A DNA stretch of 64,000 nucleotides, taken from contig WBMV01004888.1 in NCBI GenBank assembly GCA_013396655.1, positions 434,001 to 498,000 on the forward strand, read 5' to 3'. Source of the DNA: Campylorhamphus procurvoides (lineage: Eukaryota > Chordata > Aves > Passeriformes > Dendrocolaptidae). The position numbers and the translations under genes were made by a program. The notes beneath the pieces are model-generated. The model worked only from the letters and a program-made list of their open reading frames with translations, did not search any database and was not told the origin of the DNA. Of the stretch, positions 1-11,639 are shown piece after piece (within the stretch, counting starts at the first letter, position 1; each line of letters starts with the position of its first letter).

Positions 1-2554
1 TCCTGAGTAAAGAGCAGGCTGTTATCATAAAGGACTGCCCAGATTTTCCTTCTGACCTCATTCATATTTACATTCATTTGTCCACAACATAAACTGTGAC
101 AAATGAATTTCCAATCAGATCTGTTCTCCACTATAGAGATGCACAAACCTGACAAGGAAGGTAAGAGAGACCAGCCAGTGAGGTACTACTTTATTCAGTA
201 CTTCTGTAGGTTAAGATGAACATGAAACTGCAGCCTCAGTTTTTTAAAAAGTTTCCTTTTCGAATCACTGAACTGCGGAGGTTTTTTTTTAAAACACACA
301 TGGGAAAATAAGTGTGAGAAAGCTTCATTCTGTGTATCTCAAAGATGCATCTTGCCCAGAAGTGCTCCAGAGTCTGACAGGCTCCATGCAGTACTATCAT
401 GATAAAGATACAGAACTCAGTAAAATGTTGCTCACTTCTTTAAGCATTGTACAACTATACTTTTTGCCTCTTTAAGAGCCATAAGGAATTCAGTGACTTT
501 TATGTTGTTTATCAGAAATAAATTTCTAATTCTGATGGGTAATGTAAATGAGAACAATGTGTGGTTTCTAGAGTTTAATTTCACACGTATCTAAGGAAAT
601 TAGAGAGTCCTATTATTTGTTAAGGTCTTCCACTTTCTAGTACACACAATAAGAACAAATAACTAGTACCAGAATAGCATGCGATAAACTGCAGCAGAGG
701 ACCAAGCAATATAACGATACAGCCAGCACCAGAGTCACAAATCACACACATAACAGAAGTTTCAAAGCAGTAGCAACTGAACTGCACCTGTAAAGCTAAA
801 TCTTTAGCTGAAAAGCAGCAATTACTGCAAAAGCCATATAGCAGGATATAAACTTTATCTTAAACTTTAAGAGCAAAGATCTTCAGACAGCCTCATAGGC
901 TTTTGTATTCCAGGTCTTGGACCTTTAGTACACTCATTACCACCCACACCTCAAATCACACGCTGTATCTCAATGATATTTGGCCCTTCTGGACTGTTTC
1001 TGGAAGAATTGCTCCCAGGAAAGAATTGCTAGCTTTGGAGCACTGGCTACCAGTGAGACAATACTGCTTAAATCACTAACTCATTTTCCCAAAGATGTAA
1101 TGTAGTTCTGTGGCACCCACTAGAACACAAGTTTCCTGAGATTGCTTTATCTTGCTTCCTCAGTCTAGCAACAAAATTTCAACAATTACCTCTCAATATT
1201 TGTCATTTTTGTATCAATATGTCAATAGCATTCTTGAGAAAACTGATGGAGAAAATAATTCAGGAAATAATTCTGGAAAGTCAGAGTATAATCTTTCTAA
1301 TAACAGTTAATTCAAATCCCACAAAACACAAGATTTTTTCTTAGCCTCAACTTCACTTTTACACATCACAATTATAATTAAGAAACTAAGAAGCATAAGA
1401 ATTTGAAAAAAGGTAACAGAAGTTCTGAAAACTTCAGGTCAGGAAACTGAGTGCCAATCTATTGAATTTCAGCACTTAAATAGATACAGTGCAAAAAATT
1501 AGATACTGAAGTGTCTGAATGAAGCACAAAAGTATTCTGCATCCAGAGAAGGATGACAAGAACCAAGAGCATATACCAAATGAATTTTGGTCAAAGTTAA
1601 TAACTAAAATCCCAACAATTCCCTGAAATTTCTAAGCTATAAGATTTAAAACAGTACTACATGCTAAACATTTCCAACATACTGAAATTAATTTGGAGAT
1701 CACACGTAAAAGAGTAATTTCTTTAACCCTATTCCCATTGGAAGCAATGGCAATTTAAACAGTTAAATACGTTATTCATCTGAGTCTAGAAGCAGAGACT
1801 CAGAAGTTACTCCTTTATGCACTCCATGGAAGAATTCAATAGTGGAGGCCTGGGATGAAGGCTTGAATCATGTCTTTTGCGATACAGTTTTTGGTGTTTG
1901 TTTTGTTTGATTGTTTGGTTTTTTGGTTGGTTTTCTCCCCATTTGTTTGTTTTTGTGGGGTTTTTTGTTTGTTTTTAATTTAAGTGATGCCCTGTCCCAG
2001 CCACTCATAAATTACTGATGCTTTGTACCCTCCAGTCCATCTGTTCCTGCAAGGCTGAAAAGGGAAACATGTTCATGGATTCATAGGCCTCTCAGCTTTT
2101 CCAGAACACATCTTGTATATTTATCTGTGGATAAATATGGAGCAGCTGTTCCCTGGGGAGGAAAATGTGGATGCGGATTTTATATAGGAGCACAGGTGTT
2201 TGGTTTGGTTTCAGTAAATCTTTCAGCATAATATTACTATGGAATCCTTTTCCTAACTGCAATCAACAAATACTACACAGAACTTGTTACTTTCGTTTTG
2301 AATATCCAAGCAAATCCCCAGAGTCACACCACAGAGCCAAAAACGTGGTGGTGAAGGTAATGGGTGTGAAGAAGAACACTTTACTCCAAACATCTCCATT
2401 AACCTTCCTTCTACAGAAGATATGCAAAGAGGTGGAACTAGATATCAGCAAACCCTGGTTCCTTGCAAAAAGAATATCACAAATCTCTTGACTTGCAAGA
2501 GCCTTTATGGCTGGTCTAGGTTATAGGTCTCTTTGAAGCATGAAATATTTTCAC
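1..2554. other. Gene-free AT-rich DNA
   Basis: I see no gene, RNA or recognisable transposon here. All frames are closed by frequent stops except a 108-codon frame at 2165-2491 (+) with no domain or coding character. The only structured segment is a T/G-rich tract near its end. Confidence 0.6.
1887..1980. repeat. T/G-rich low-complexity tract (TTTG-like)
   Basis: About 94 bases made almost only of T and G, built from irregular TTTG, TTGG and TTTTG words. The complement would look like a decayed A-rich tail, but no retroposon body is recognisable beside it, so I call it simple sequence only. Confidence 0.75.
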
Positions 2555-3190
2555 TGAGTTATGGTTATGAATTGGGTTTACACGGCAAGGTTTTGGTAGC
2601 AATACGGGTGGCTTCTGCCAGAAGCTTCTAGAAACTTCCTCCATGCCCTATAGAGCTAAGGCCAGTGGGCTCCAAAAATTCTGGAAAGATAAAACTCAGA
2701 AATGAAGGAGTGATTGTTTTGGCAGTAGTTCACCACAAACAAACTGTCTGCACACCTTTGGAGCAGGAACACTGAGGAAGCTTGGTGTACTGCTCTAAGA
2801 GAGACAAAACAAAGGATGGAGCAGCATGGAAGTGTTGTGGGTGCATTAAAAAAAAAAAAAAAGGTATCTAGGGGGAAAAAAGCCAAAGGAAGGATCCAAA
2901 TTGTGACCAAAACCTGAAATTTGCTTTAGTAACTCAAAAATACATACTGGTTTTCACAACCTGCATACACTAATGAAGAAAAACCTGTGCACGTTTTATG
3001 TGTATGTCTAAAGTCACTCCAACTCCAAACATGAAATGACATCAACTATAACTTTACCAGTCCATCAGCGACAGTGGTAACACTTCTGGGATACTGTTTA
3101 AGATGAGGAAAATTTTGCTGTACAAGAGCAACTGCAGCTGCTGAGAGTGAGAATATGGGAGAGAAACAGCCCTGCATGATGATTTCTCTC
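2555..3190 (+). mobile_element. Interrupted avian LTR (ERVL-like), same family as the copy at 51.2 kb
   Basis: Two blocks match an LTR family common in bird genomes. Block one, about 2555-2680, carries the CGGCAAGGTTTTGGTAGC word and the AAGCTTCTAGAAACTTCC region. Block two, about 3050-3190, carries CCATCAGCGACAGTGGTAAC and the TGAGAATATGGGAGAGAAAC word. The same words in the same order occur at 51.2-51.4 kb. About 370 bases of unrelated sequence separate the blocks, with a 15-base A tract at 2848-2862. No retroviral coding sequence flanks it, so it looks like a solo LTR relic. The ERVL assignment rests on memory, and the 3' boundary is unclear because divergence rises after 3190. Confidence 0.6.
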
Positions 3191-3335
3191 TTAATCAGAA
3201 GACTCCCAATAGCACTATGGGTGCTTTTTGAATTTCTTAATCTTGGGCAAACAGCCTGCCAGGCTGGTGAAGGTTTTCTCACAGGCAGAGATGAACTGCA
3301 AAGGCCCACTGTAGACATATTGAGATGTAAGCACT
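3106..3335. repeat. 230-bp direct duplication, copy 1
   Basis: This segment recurs at 3516-3745 with a constant offset of 410 bases. I count two mismatches (G/A at 3245 versus 3655, and A/G at 3323 versus 3733). It includes the distal part of the LTR and unrecognised flanking sequence. See the finding on the N at 3515. Confidence 0.95.
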
Positions 3336-3427
3336 TGTCTTAGTTCAAGAGAGAACTAAGATATTATGCTGGCCAAGAAAATAATCTCTCTCCTTTAAAT
3401 TTAGGAAAACAGAATTTTAATTAGGAA

Positions 3428-3497
3428 AATATATATATATATGTATATAAAAGGATAACAGTTCTTAACCACAACTATATATATATATATATATATA
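3428..3497. repeat. Two (TA)n microsatellite tracts
   Basis: Two TA dinucleotide tracts, at about 3428-3448 and 3476-3497, lie between the two copies of the 230-bp duplication, just before the single N at 3515. Such tracts are slippage-prone and difficult to assemble. Confidence 0.9.
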
Positions 3498-3515
3498 CGA
3501 AAGAACCAAGCAACN

Positions 3516-3745
3516 AGGAAAATTTTGCTGTACAAGAGCAACTGCAGCTGCTGAGAGTGAGAATATGGGAGAGAAACAGCCCTGCATGATGATTTCTCTC
3601 TTAATCAGAAGACTCCCAATAGCACTATGGGTGCTTTTTGAATTTCTTAATCTTGAGCAAACAGCCTGCCAGGCTGGTGAAGGTTTTCTCACAGGCAGAG
3701 ATGAACTGCAAAGGCCCACTGTAGACATATTGGGATGTAAGCACT
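3516..3745. repeat. 230-bp direct duplication, copy 2, starting at an N
   Basis: The copy is about 99% identical to 3106-3335. Its first base directly follows the undetermined base at 3515. An exact start at an N, with a microsatellite just upstream, is typical of two overlapping contigs or two haplotypes joined end to end, not of a biological tandem duplication. Confidence 0.95.
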
Positions 3746-5474
3746 ACAACAGTGGTTTTGGAATGAGACACTGTATACACAGAATGAAACCAGACTTCTG
3801 CATGCACTAACAGAAGCATGGGCTTCCCCCCTCTGTTAACTTATTTGTGCAAAATTGGGGCTTACCTTGTCCCAGTAACAGCATAGAAGAAAGGATTGGA
3901 TAAAAGGATTAACTATGTACTACAAAAATCGCCTTTAAACAAGCCATCTGAAAATTATATTACAGAAAAGGAGTACTTTAGGAAGGAAGAAGTTTCTCAT
4001 CACTGCAGAGTTATTCCACAGATGAATTTCAGCTCCTTCTCAAAGCTTTCACCTCTTCATACAAATTCCAGTTTAAAAAGTGTCATTTCTCCACTCATAC
4101 TAAGCTAATATATCTCTACAGTTTCAGTGCACTTGTATGAGCACAGAAAGTCTTACTGGTCAATACATCACAACCATCGAATATCAAGTAATCTGTATGT
4201 TAGATACATTCTTTCTGCCACCCTTGCTAAGCAGCTGATCTGAAAGGACCAAATTAATGAAAAATAAATATTCATTTCAAAACTGAATCTTAGCCTTCTT
4301 GGACCTCCTTAAATTAAGAACAACAAACTGCCCCATTTGGAACCTTTTCATTAACTAAAATATTTTACTGTTTCCCCCAGAGAACAGTATTATTCATAGC
4401 AGAAAAAAATGCATCTAAAATAAGGCCACACATCTAATATTTGCAGGTAAGCTCTAATAAAAGCTCAAACAACTATCAAAAAGCAGCTTGAAAGAAACTG
4501 ATTCAATATTACACTGCTTTGATGAGTTTTATTGTTTCCATGTTTGTTTTACTTTTTTAGTTTCAAATGAGGTTCAGTTCATGGGATATCTAAAAGTCAA
4601 ACAAGAAAGGAACAAAAATATGTCCTTTTTTATTATTATTCCTTCACTCATCATTGTCTTGTTATAATTACAAGAAAGATACTTAAAACCAATACAACAG
4701 CAGCAACAAGAGGAACTGGCAAAATTCTAAATCAGATGCGTAATTTGCGTCCCATTCAAATGCTGACAGTAGTGTGAAAAATAGGAAAAAATTCAGTACC
4801 AAGAGATGAAAATACTCCAACAGAGGGATATATTCATAAATCAGTAAGTTACAGTAGCATATTCTAGCTCTAGAATAGGCTGTTTGCATCAAAAATATGT
4901 AGATTTAAAATGCAATAAAAAGATCAACAAAAGAAATCAATAATGATACATTTCATTTCAAGCAGTCATCACAGCAGTGCCATAGCAATCAGTCATATTT
5001 TTCTAGGCCCTGTATATAATAATCCCCCTGGTCCTCATATAATTGCCAGCTTCACCTTTTGAATTATCAACAGCTCTCACAGCTTATTGCTTCGTACTTT
5101 CTTAATAAGCGCCTGCAATCAATAATCTTGCCACTGAGTAAGCAGCAACCAGCCAGCCAAACACGGGGTGTAAATGTTTCAGAAGTGATCATTACAAGGA
5201 TATGAATGACAAGGTGACTGTGCTAATGTAATAGGCATGTAGTAAAGATATAATTTGGAAAATCCGCTTATTGGAAAGTGTGGGTGCTTTGCCATGGAAA
5301 AATGGCTTTTCTGCAGAGGAGAATATTTAGCCTTGAAAATGAAACCTCAAATCCTTCTGAAGGGTGTTTTTTCTTAGATGGCAATCACCAATGCCAGACT
5401 TTCATACCTCACCATCAACACAAAATATTCAGCATGTCTGCAGCCTACTTATTTCCTTTAGAAATGCAGCTGCT
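3746..5474. other. Gene-free DNA; conserved-looking block near 4.95-5.17 kb
   Basis: No gene or transposon is recognisable. About 4950-5170 is less repetitive and rich in homeodomain-like words (ATAATTG, TTATTG, AATCAATAATC), which is how vertebrate conserved non-coding elements often look. I cannot test conservation here. Confidence 0.4.
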
Positions 5475-5527
5475 CATTGTTTCACACTAACTCTGTCATG
5501 ATTGACAATATGGATTTGCATGCAAAT
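5475..5527. promoter_or_regulatory. Candidate SOX / PBX-MEIS / POU site cluster
   Basis: Within 53 bases there are a SOX-type CATTGTT (5475-5481), a PBX-MEIS-type TGATTGACA (5499-5507) and a perfect 14-base palindrome ATTTGCATGCAAAT (5514-5527). The palindrome holds two overlapping POU octamers, one on each strand. The motifs are read directly from the sequence; enhancer function is inferred. Confidence 0.4.
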
Positions 5528-8381
5528 TTGAGAATTAGTGTCACTTTGCTGACAATGTTTTAAATACTACCGTGTATAACAACAGACCCCAGAACTTTTC
5601 TGCTGCAACCCACTCATTAAATACCAAGTCAGAAAACATCCACCTATTTTGAGATTTATACCTTAAATTTGACAAACAAAACAGAAAAATGGGTTCAATC
5701 TCACACAAATTAAATAGAGCTTTGAATTGAGCCATTTTTTTCCAGACTGCTCAGTATTCACACTGAACACGTTTCCAAAGGAGATCAATTTTTACTTAGT
5801 CAACACAACAAAAGTATCAGGTTTTCAAAATGTCCTGACAAAATAAGTGGCTATTTTTTTTTCATTTGTCATCAGGGCTGCAGGCACTGGGGTCTTAAAA
5901 ATACATCTATTTAGGCCCATGGAATGTGCACATACTCAGAACTTCTGTAAATGTAACTTTATTTAAATGTCTAAGTGGATGGTATTCCTTTTTGTTTGTT
6001 TTATTATCCAGTCTGAAGACTCCTTTGGATAGTGGGTGAATTGAGATGACTGACTCAGAATGGCAAAATACTTTCCATCAGAAGTAATATCAAGAGCTCA
6101 TTAAACTTGGCCACTCTCACCATATACTTATATTCACTGCTCTTGACAGTGCATCAGAAGATGAAAATCCTGACAATTTATTGAAATACACAAGAGATGA
6201 CAAGAAAAATTATACTTACCCATATCTGTAATGCTATTTTTGAACTCACAAAAGCCTTGTGGTAAAGCCAGAGTTTAATCAACGGGAATACATGACAGCA
6301 ACTGATGTGGAAAGTACTATTAAAATAGAAACAGTGTTTTACCTTCATTATATTAACTATCAGTTAATATTTGTCTTTGCTGACAGGTGGTTTATTTAAA
6401 CATTTTTTATTGATCAATTTTTTTATGTATTATCGATTTTTCATCTTGCCTTGTGAGATATTTGAAATAGAAATGTAAGGTATATTCATTTCACAATGAA
6501 AGCTAAAGTAAACCGTATGCAAGAAGAAACTGCAAGAAAATAAACATCTTTTTCAATTAACCATCAATGCCAAGGCTCCAAACAATTGCTTATTTCCTGT
6601 CAATCTTGTTTTCAGACTGATTATTTACTTTATTTGGTATCTTTTTTTAAAATTTTATTTATTCTCCAAAGACCTCATAGTATTTACTGAGTTTTGCCTT
6701 ATTTTTCTTTAAGCAGTAAATAACTAGTGAGCTTTCCCTATGAAGGACATGCTGAAACTGAATATCTAAGAGACCTGCATAGTACTCAGCCTTCGAAATA
6801 GGAAAAAAAAATTCACTGCTGGCATTCTGACATGCACAATACCCCAATACCCTATATAAAGACCTTTAGGCAAGACTGCTGGTGAGCCATTAGATGAGAT
6901 GATGATGATGATAGGAAGCTGATTATTTAGCAGCATACTCTTAAGGCACCACTTCTGCCACTTTCAATTATTTTGTGTTTCTGTCTTAGAGCTTTATATA
7001 TTGCCCAACACAGCAGCACCATCCGAGCACTACAGTCAATCAGTAGACCCAGTGAAGTCTTCAGTGCTTTGCCTGGCCTCTCTCATTTTTGAGGGAGAAA
7101 ACTGCATTAGACATGATTTTCCACAGTATTTTCTGTGGGTTTGCTTCTGTTGGTAGGGCAGTGAGGTATAGGAGAGTAAGATATGTATTGAAATAATTCC
7201 ATATACTTCAGTGAATTGCTTGGGGATTGAGCTATCACATGGTACGTGAATATGGAAATCAGGGTATGGCCTGCAAATGGGTTCTGTTAGTAATATAAAA
7301 GCTGGTTTGTGCCTATAAGAGTGCTTCTCTTAATGGAAGGAGAGAGCTGTGTGTTTGTAGCTAATGCAGGAGTAGATTCCACTATTTATCAGGCATATCT
7401 TCAGGTTCCCAGAACTTCAAAACTACCATTATGCTCCAGGCAGGGACTACCATGAGCCCTGTCAGAAAAGGTCAAAACATGGCTTAGTTCTGGAGACACT
7501 CAGGCTCTGATCCAAAGCTTACAACTATTGCGCAGAGTCTTTTAATATCCTTTGAGAGAGTTTAGGTATTTTTCATGCCATGCATGAATGGGAAACCTTC
7601 TACTGATGACAACAGGCTCCAACAGAACCAACAACCATGGCCTGACTGAAAATTCATTTCAATACATTTAAAAACATAAGCTCTCCCTTACCATCCTTAT
7701 AAGCACAGTCTTGGACACTTGGGCTCAAAATTGCATCCTCTAAGACTTCTGCTACAAACTGTGCAAGCAATTCAGCCACATAATCCTTCAAAAGTGGATG
7801 GATCAAGCGTACAAGGGCTTCAGATTAGCAGCAATATCCAGTGTAACTGCAACTTTGTCACTGCTTAGGTATATTCATATAACAAGTTAACAATTGGCCT
7901 TTTTAAGGTAAGTATGCAAAGAGGTAACACAAGCAATCCATAGCTTGCAAAAGCGAATTTAAATAAATTTGAACAGAAAGGTTGAAAATGAATAATAAAA
8001 GTGCTATCTGGCTAACAATCCATACTCACCAATTCATCAATTAATAAGAACAAAATTAATTGCTGCCTTGGAAATTACCTCAGCTATTTCCAAAAGAAAC
8101 TGACAGCTTGATGTATTAAAATAAGAGTAATCACTTATTGTAAACAAATTTCAGTTTACCTACCCCCACAGCTCTTTAATTTCAAGAAGGATGGTGCAGC
8201 TCTTTTGTGTGTCTGCTGGACAACCTTCAGCTCTGCATTAGTTAATTAATTCAAAGAAGGAAGAATGTCTTTTCCACGGAATCATCAGTATAATTAATAT
8301 TATTTATATCTAACCATAAATAATTCAGGGGGAATATCTTTGAGTTCCTTTAGGCGTTGCTGCTCTCACTTTAATTCCATA
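5528..8381. other. Gene-free AT-rich DNA
   Basis: No gene, RNA or transposon is recognised. There is a short GAT repeat at 6894-6912. The open frames at 5541-5735 (-) and 6659-6847 (-) are about 60 codons long, without domains, and are not credible genes. Confidence 0.55.
6894..6912. repeat. Short (GAT)n microsatellite
   Basis: About six consecutive GAT units are visible. Confidence 0.85.
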
Positions 8382-8400
8382 TTAATCCTTTGAGGATTAA
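8382..8400. promoter_or_regulatory. Inverted OTX/CRX/PITX-type half-sites
   Basis: TTAATCCTTTGAGGATTAA is an inverted repeat with 8-base arms (8382-8389 and 8393-8400) around TTG. Each arm contains TAATCC, the preferred site of K50 homeodomain factors such as OTX, CRX and PITX. Function is inferred only. Confidence 0.35.
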
Positions 8401-9819
8401 GAAAGCAAAGATAATATGCGGCATCACTGGCAACAAGAGCACCTCCATAGTGTAGACATGTAGGCAATAAAGCATGGTTTAAGAAACAAAAGCAGAGAAA
8501 GCACATGCATACAAAATAAGGGTAGGAAATAGTGTGCAAAGCTATATAAGATGGACACAGGACAAAGGTACTTTGCTCTAATTCAAAAAAACAGGGCTAA
8601 GATGATGTGTTGTCAAGGACTAGAAAAAGTATTCATTAAGTTGTGGGTTTTTTTAAAAAAAAGGAAGAAATGGTATAGGTAAATCTAATTTCAACTCCAT
8701 CATTCCTTTATATTTTTTCATATCTCAAAGGATTTAATGTTTTCTGTATATCTGACATCTGCTTAAAATATTTAAATATTTACATGCATTATGAATAAAC
8801 TAGAATATACTGCGATAAAGTCTTAGTCTATTAACTCTTCATGTATGGACTTCTACCATAGAGAAAATAAAATGTTCTTCTGTGTGAAAAGCATGCTTGA
8901 AACCAAACACATTCAAAAAGCAGCTCTGGGAAAAAATACCCAGAACTTTCCTCCTTCCCCCCCCGGAATGATTATTACATATTTATTACAATCTTCAGAG
9001 ATGACCTGCAGGAATCTACCTGCAAAAGATTCTAAGGCTAAAAAAGATCAAAATAACTGTCACCAAGATGCAGCATTGTCAATAGTTTCTCTTGTCCTTC
9101 ATTTGGTTATTAAATGATGTTCAAAAATGTGTTTGGTATTTTCTCAGTTGGAAACACTACACTTTATAAACTTATGTCATTTACAAGTGTAAAGACAGCT
9201 TGTTTACAAGATCTGCAGCATAGGATTCCAAACATACTCCAGGAAGAGTTTCTTTCACCTTGGGGATATGCTCCTTCCTCTGAAGTGGACACATCTGATT
9301 TCTGCGTGGGTACAAGTCCAGTGAGGTTCTGCTCGAAGTGAATACAGGCACTGCAGCCCACAAGATCTCAGTCTAAAAAACAAAAAAAAAAAATAAAATA
9401 AAAGAAAAAAAAACTAACAAAACACCCCAACCAACCAAAGAACTAAAAAAACAACAAAAAAATCTCTAAATGTAAGCTGTTCCAGTCCTGAGTCAGCTCT
9501 CAGTTTCATGGATCACTGAAGAACAAAATTTAAACAGGATTTTAACACAAAATAGAATTTCCCGTTGCCCTATTGCTTCCTTTCGTGCATTATTCAGAAC
9601 TCATTTACTCATGCTTACACCACTGAAGTCAGCACAGACATGGATAGTGCCCATGTCAGGTCACAGTTAGATCCTTTATTTCCACTCTGCTTTTGCCAGT
9701 CCTGCCAGCTCTAATTGTCTCACAGCAAGACAACTGGCAGCAATTTTGGTCATCTTTGTTACTCTTTCTCAAATCTCCAGCTCCTGAGGCTCAACAGGTT
9801 GTGACATGAGGAGCAACTC
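8401..9819. other. Gene-free DNA with an A-rich tract
   Basis: No gene or transposon is recognised. Overlapping open frames at 8845-9363 on both strands are 60-90 codons long and show no domain. An A-rich tract lies at 9375-9463. Confidence 0.5.
9375..9463. repeat. A-rich low-complexity tract with CCAACC words
   Basis: A runs are broken by C, with CCAACCAACC in the middle. Similar A/C-rich tracts occur at 18735-18773, 36215-36303 and 54700-54752. No retroposon body adjoins it. Confidence 0.8.
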
Positions 9820-10355
9820 TGAGGGAGACATGGACTTAATGAAGAGAATACACAAAAATGGTTAAGGGACTGGAGAAGTATCTCTTTTATGAGGAAAGGC
9901 TGAGAGAAATAGGACTGTTTGCATGGAAAAGGGAATGTTAGGGAGGGATTCTTATTAATGATTAATCTAATTAGTCTCATTAAATCTCATGAAGTCTTAC
10001 TACTTTTATTATCTAATTAATCTTATTAAATCTATATAATACCTGGAGGCAAGGTGTAAGGATGATGTGGCCAGCCCCTTTTCAGTGGTGCCCAGTAACA
10101 GCATCAGAAGCGATGGACAACAAATGAAACACAAGAGGCTCCTCCCTGCTCATCAAGACATGCTTTTTCACTGTGAGGGTGGTGACCAAGCACTGGCACA
10201 GGTAGTACAGAGGAATTGTGGAATCTCCATCCCTGGAGATATTTGAAAGTTGTCTGGACACAGCCCTGGGAAATCAGCTCTAGGTGGCCCCTGTTTGACC
10301 AGACGGCTTCCAGAGGTCTCTTACATCCTCCATCATTTCACAAGTCTGTGATCTG
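9820..10355 (+). mobile_element. CR1 LINE 3' fragment, internally expanded
   Basis: The left part matches the end of the CR1 ORF2 region: GAAAGGCTGAGAGAAATAGG reads as the RLREIGLF motif common to CR1 copies. The right part matches the CR1 tail: TTTTCAGTGGTGCCCAGTAA, then CTCCATCCCTGGAGATATTT, then CCAGAGGTCTCTTACATCC, ending near the degraded AAGTCTGTGAT. CR1 is the dominant non-LTR retrotransposon of birds and inserts 5'-truncated copies. The reading frame is broken and the copy is old. A 46-base-period AT-rich duplication replaces a short consensus segment at 9955-10035. Confidence 0.85.
9965..10033. repeat. 46-bp-period duplication inside CR1
   Basis: The 23-base word at 9965-9987 recurs at 10011-10033 with two differences (G/A and C/T). 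The AT-rich block replaces what is normally a short LINE stretch reading CTCATTAATGTATATAAATA. This is a local tandem expansion after insertion. Confidence 0.75.
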
Positions 10356-11103
10356 TTATGGTTTTGCCTTAGAATAAGGACATGGGAATTGAAATTGGAA
10401 GTCTGGTGCTGCTCAAATATCCCTAAGTTGTATAGGAATAGAAACTATACCTACTCCTTGAAACTGTCAGCCAAGGAAGCAAAGGGTACAACTACTCAAA
10501 GGCAGACAGGGTTTGCACACAGTTCTTTTCAGCTACCATTTGTGCCACAGCTTAATAAGAATCAAGACCTGAACTCTAGAATGCTGCTTCTGAGGTTTGG
10601 AATTCTTTTTTTTTTTTTTTTGTCCTTTCTTCACCCTTCATGTGCTTTATTACTGGACAAGAAATGAGGAAGAAAGGAAGCACAATGTGGGTCTTTGGAA
10701 GTGAAGAGATGAAGAGAGAAAAGACAAAACTGAAGTGAAGAAATCACTAGCCTTACTCTCAACATCTCAAATTCAGACTAAAAGACACTTTCCACTCTTT
10801 CACAAAACTTTACAGATTTAACTTTTTCCATTAACCCCCACATAAACTTGCATAATAAAAGTAATAGCGCAAAAGTCTTGTATTTTGGTTATAACTGGAA
10901 TTGCAGCCAGCTAGCTGCAACAGGTTTACCTGTGATCAAAATGGTAAAGTTCTGACCCTTGTCTTCATCATCCTTCCAATTTAAAATGTCCTGTGTCACT
11001 GTGGTGCTCTGAGGCTAAGCATTTGAAATGCCACTAAATACTCAGATTCTGGCATAATAAAGATAAAAAAATAGATCTGCAGACATCATAATCTTTTTTC
11101 TGT
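10356..11103. other. Gene-free DNA
   Basis: No gene is recognised. A 92-codon frame at 10389-10667 (+) runs through a T16 tract (10606-10621), which gives it an artificial phenylalanine run, and it has no domain. I do not regard it as coding. Confidence 0.5.
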
Positions 11104-11639
11104 TGTACTGGTTTCGGGTGGGATAGAGTTAATTTTCTTCCTAGTAACTTGTACGGGGTCATGTTTTGCATTTTTGATGAAAACAGTGTTGTCAACCTTG
11201 GAATGTTTTAGCTACTGCTGAGCAGTGCTTACACAGCATCAAGACCTTCTCTGCTTCTCGCACTGCCCTGGCAGCACAGAGGTTGGAGGTGCACGGTTGA
11301 GAGGGGTCACAGCTGGAACAGCTGGCTCCAAATGACCAGCAGAGGGAGGGGGACTTTCAGAACGGTAATGTTTTTCTCCCCAGGCCACCATTAGGCATGA
11401 TAGAGCCCTGCTTTCCTGGGCATGGCTGAACACTTGCCTACAGATGGGAAGTACTGAATTAATTCCTTCTTTTGCTCTGCTTGCGTGTAAAACTTTTGCT
11501 TTCCCTTTTAAATTGTCTTTATCTCAACCCACAAGTTTTTGTACTTTTACCCTTCCAATCCTCTTCCCTATTTCAGTGCAAAGGAGAGGGTGAACTAGTA
11601 TCTTTGTGAGGCTAAACTGCCTACTGGGGTTAAATCACA
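11104..11639 (+). mobile_element. Solo LTR of an avian ERV, core promoter region deleted
   Basis: It starts with TGTACTGGTTTCGGGTGGGA and continues through GATAGAGTTAATTTTCTTCC, GAGCAGTGCTTACACAGCAT and CTGCCCTGGCAGCACAGAGG. It ends with GGGGTTAAATCACAA, the usual terminus of this avian LTR family. After AATGACCAGCAGAGGGAGG the expected stretch with the TATA-like element is missing, and the sequence resumes in the R/U5-like part (GATAGAGCCCTGCTTTCC). No coding interior follows. A partner copy lies at 13815. Class is ERVL-like from memory. I could not find a convincing target-site duplication. Confidence 0.75.

Noticed and set aside
3155..3810. Near-identical small frames at 3155-3343 and 3565-3810 as a duplicated small gene pair
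   Set aside because: Both lie in the artefact-like 230-base duplication and overlap LTR sequence.
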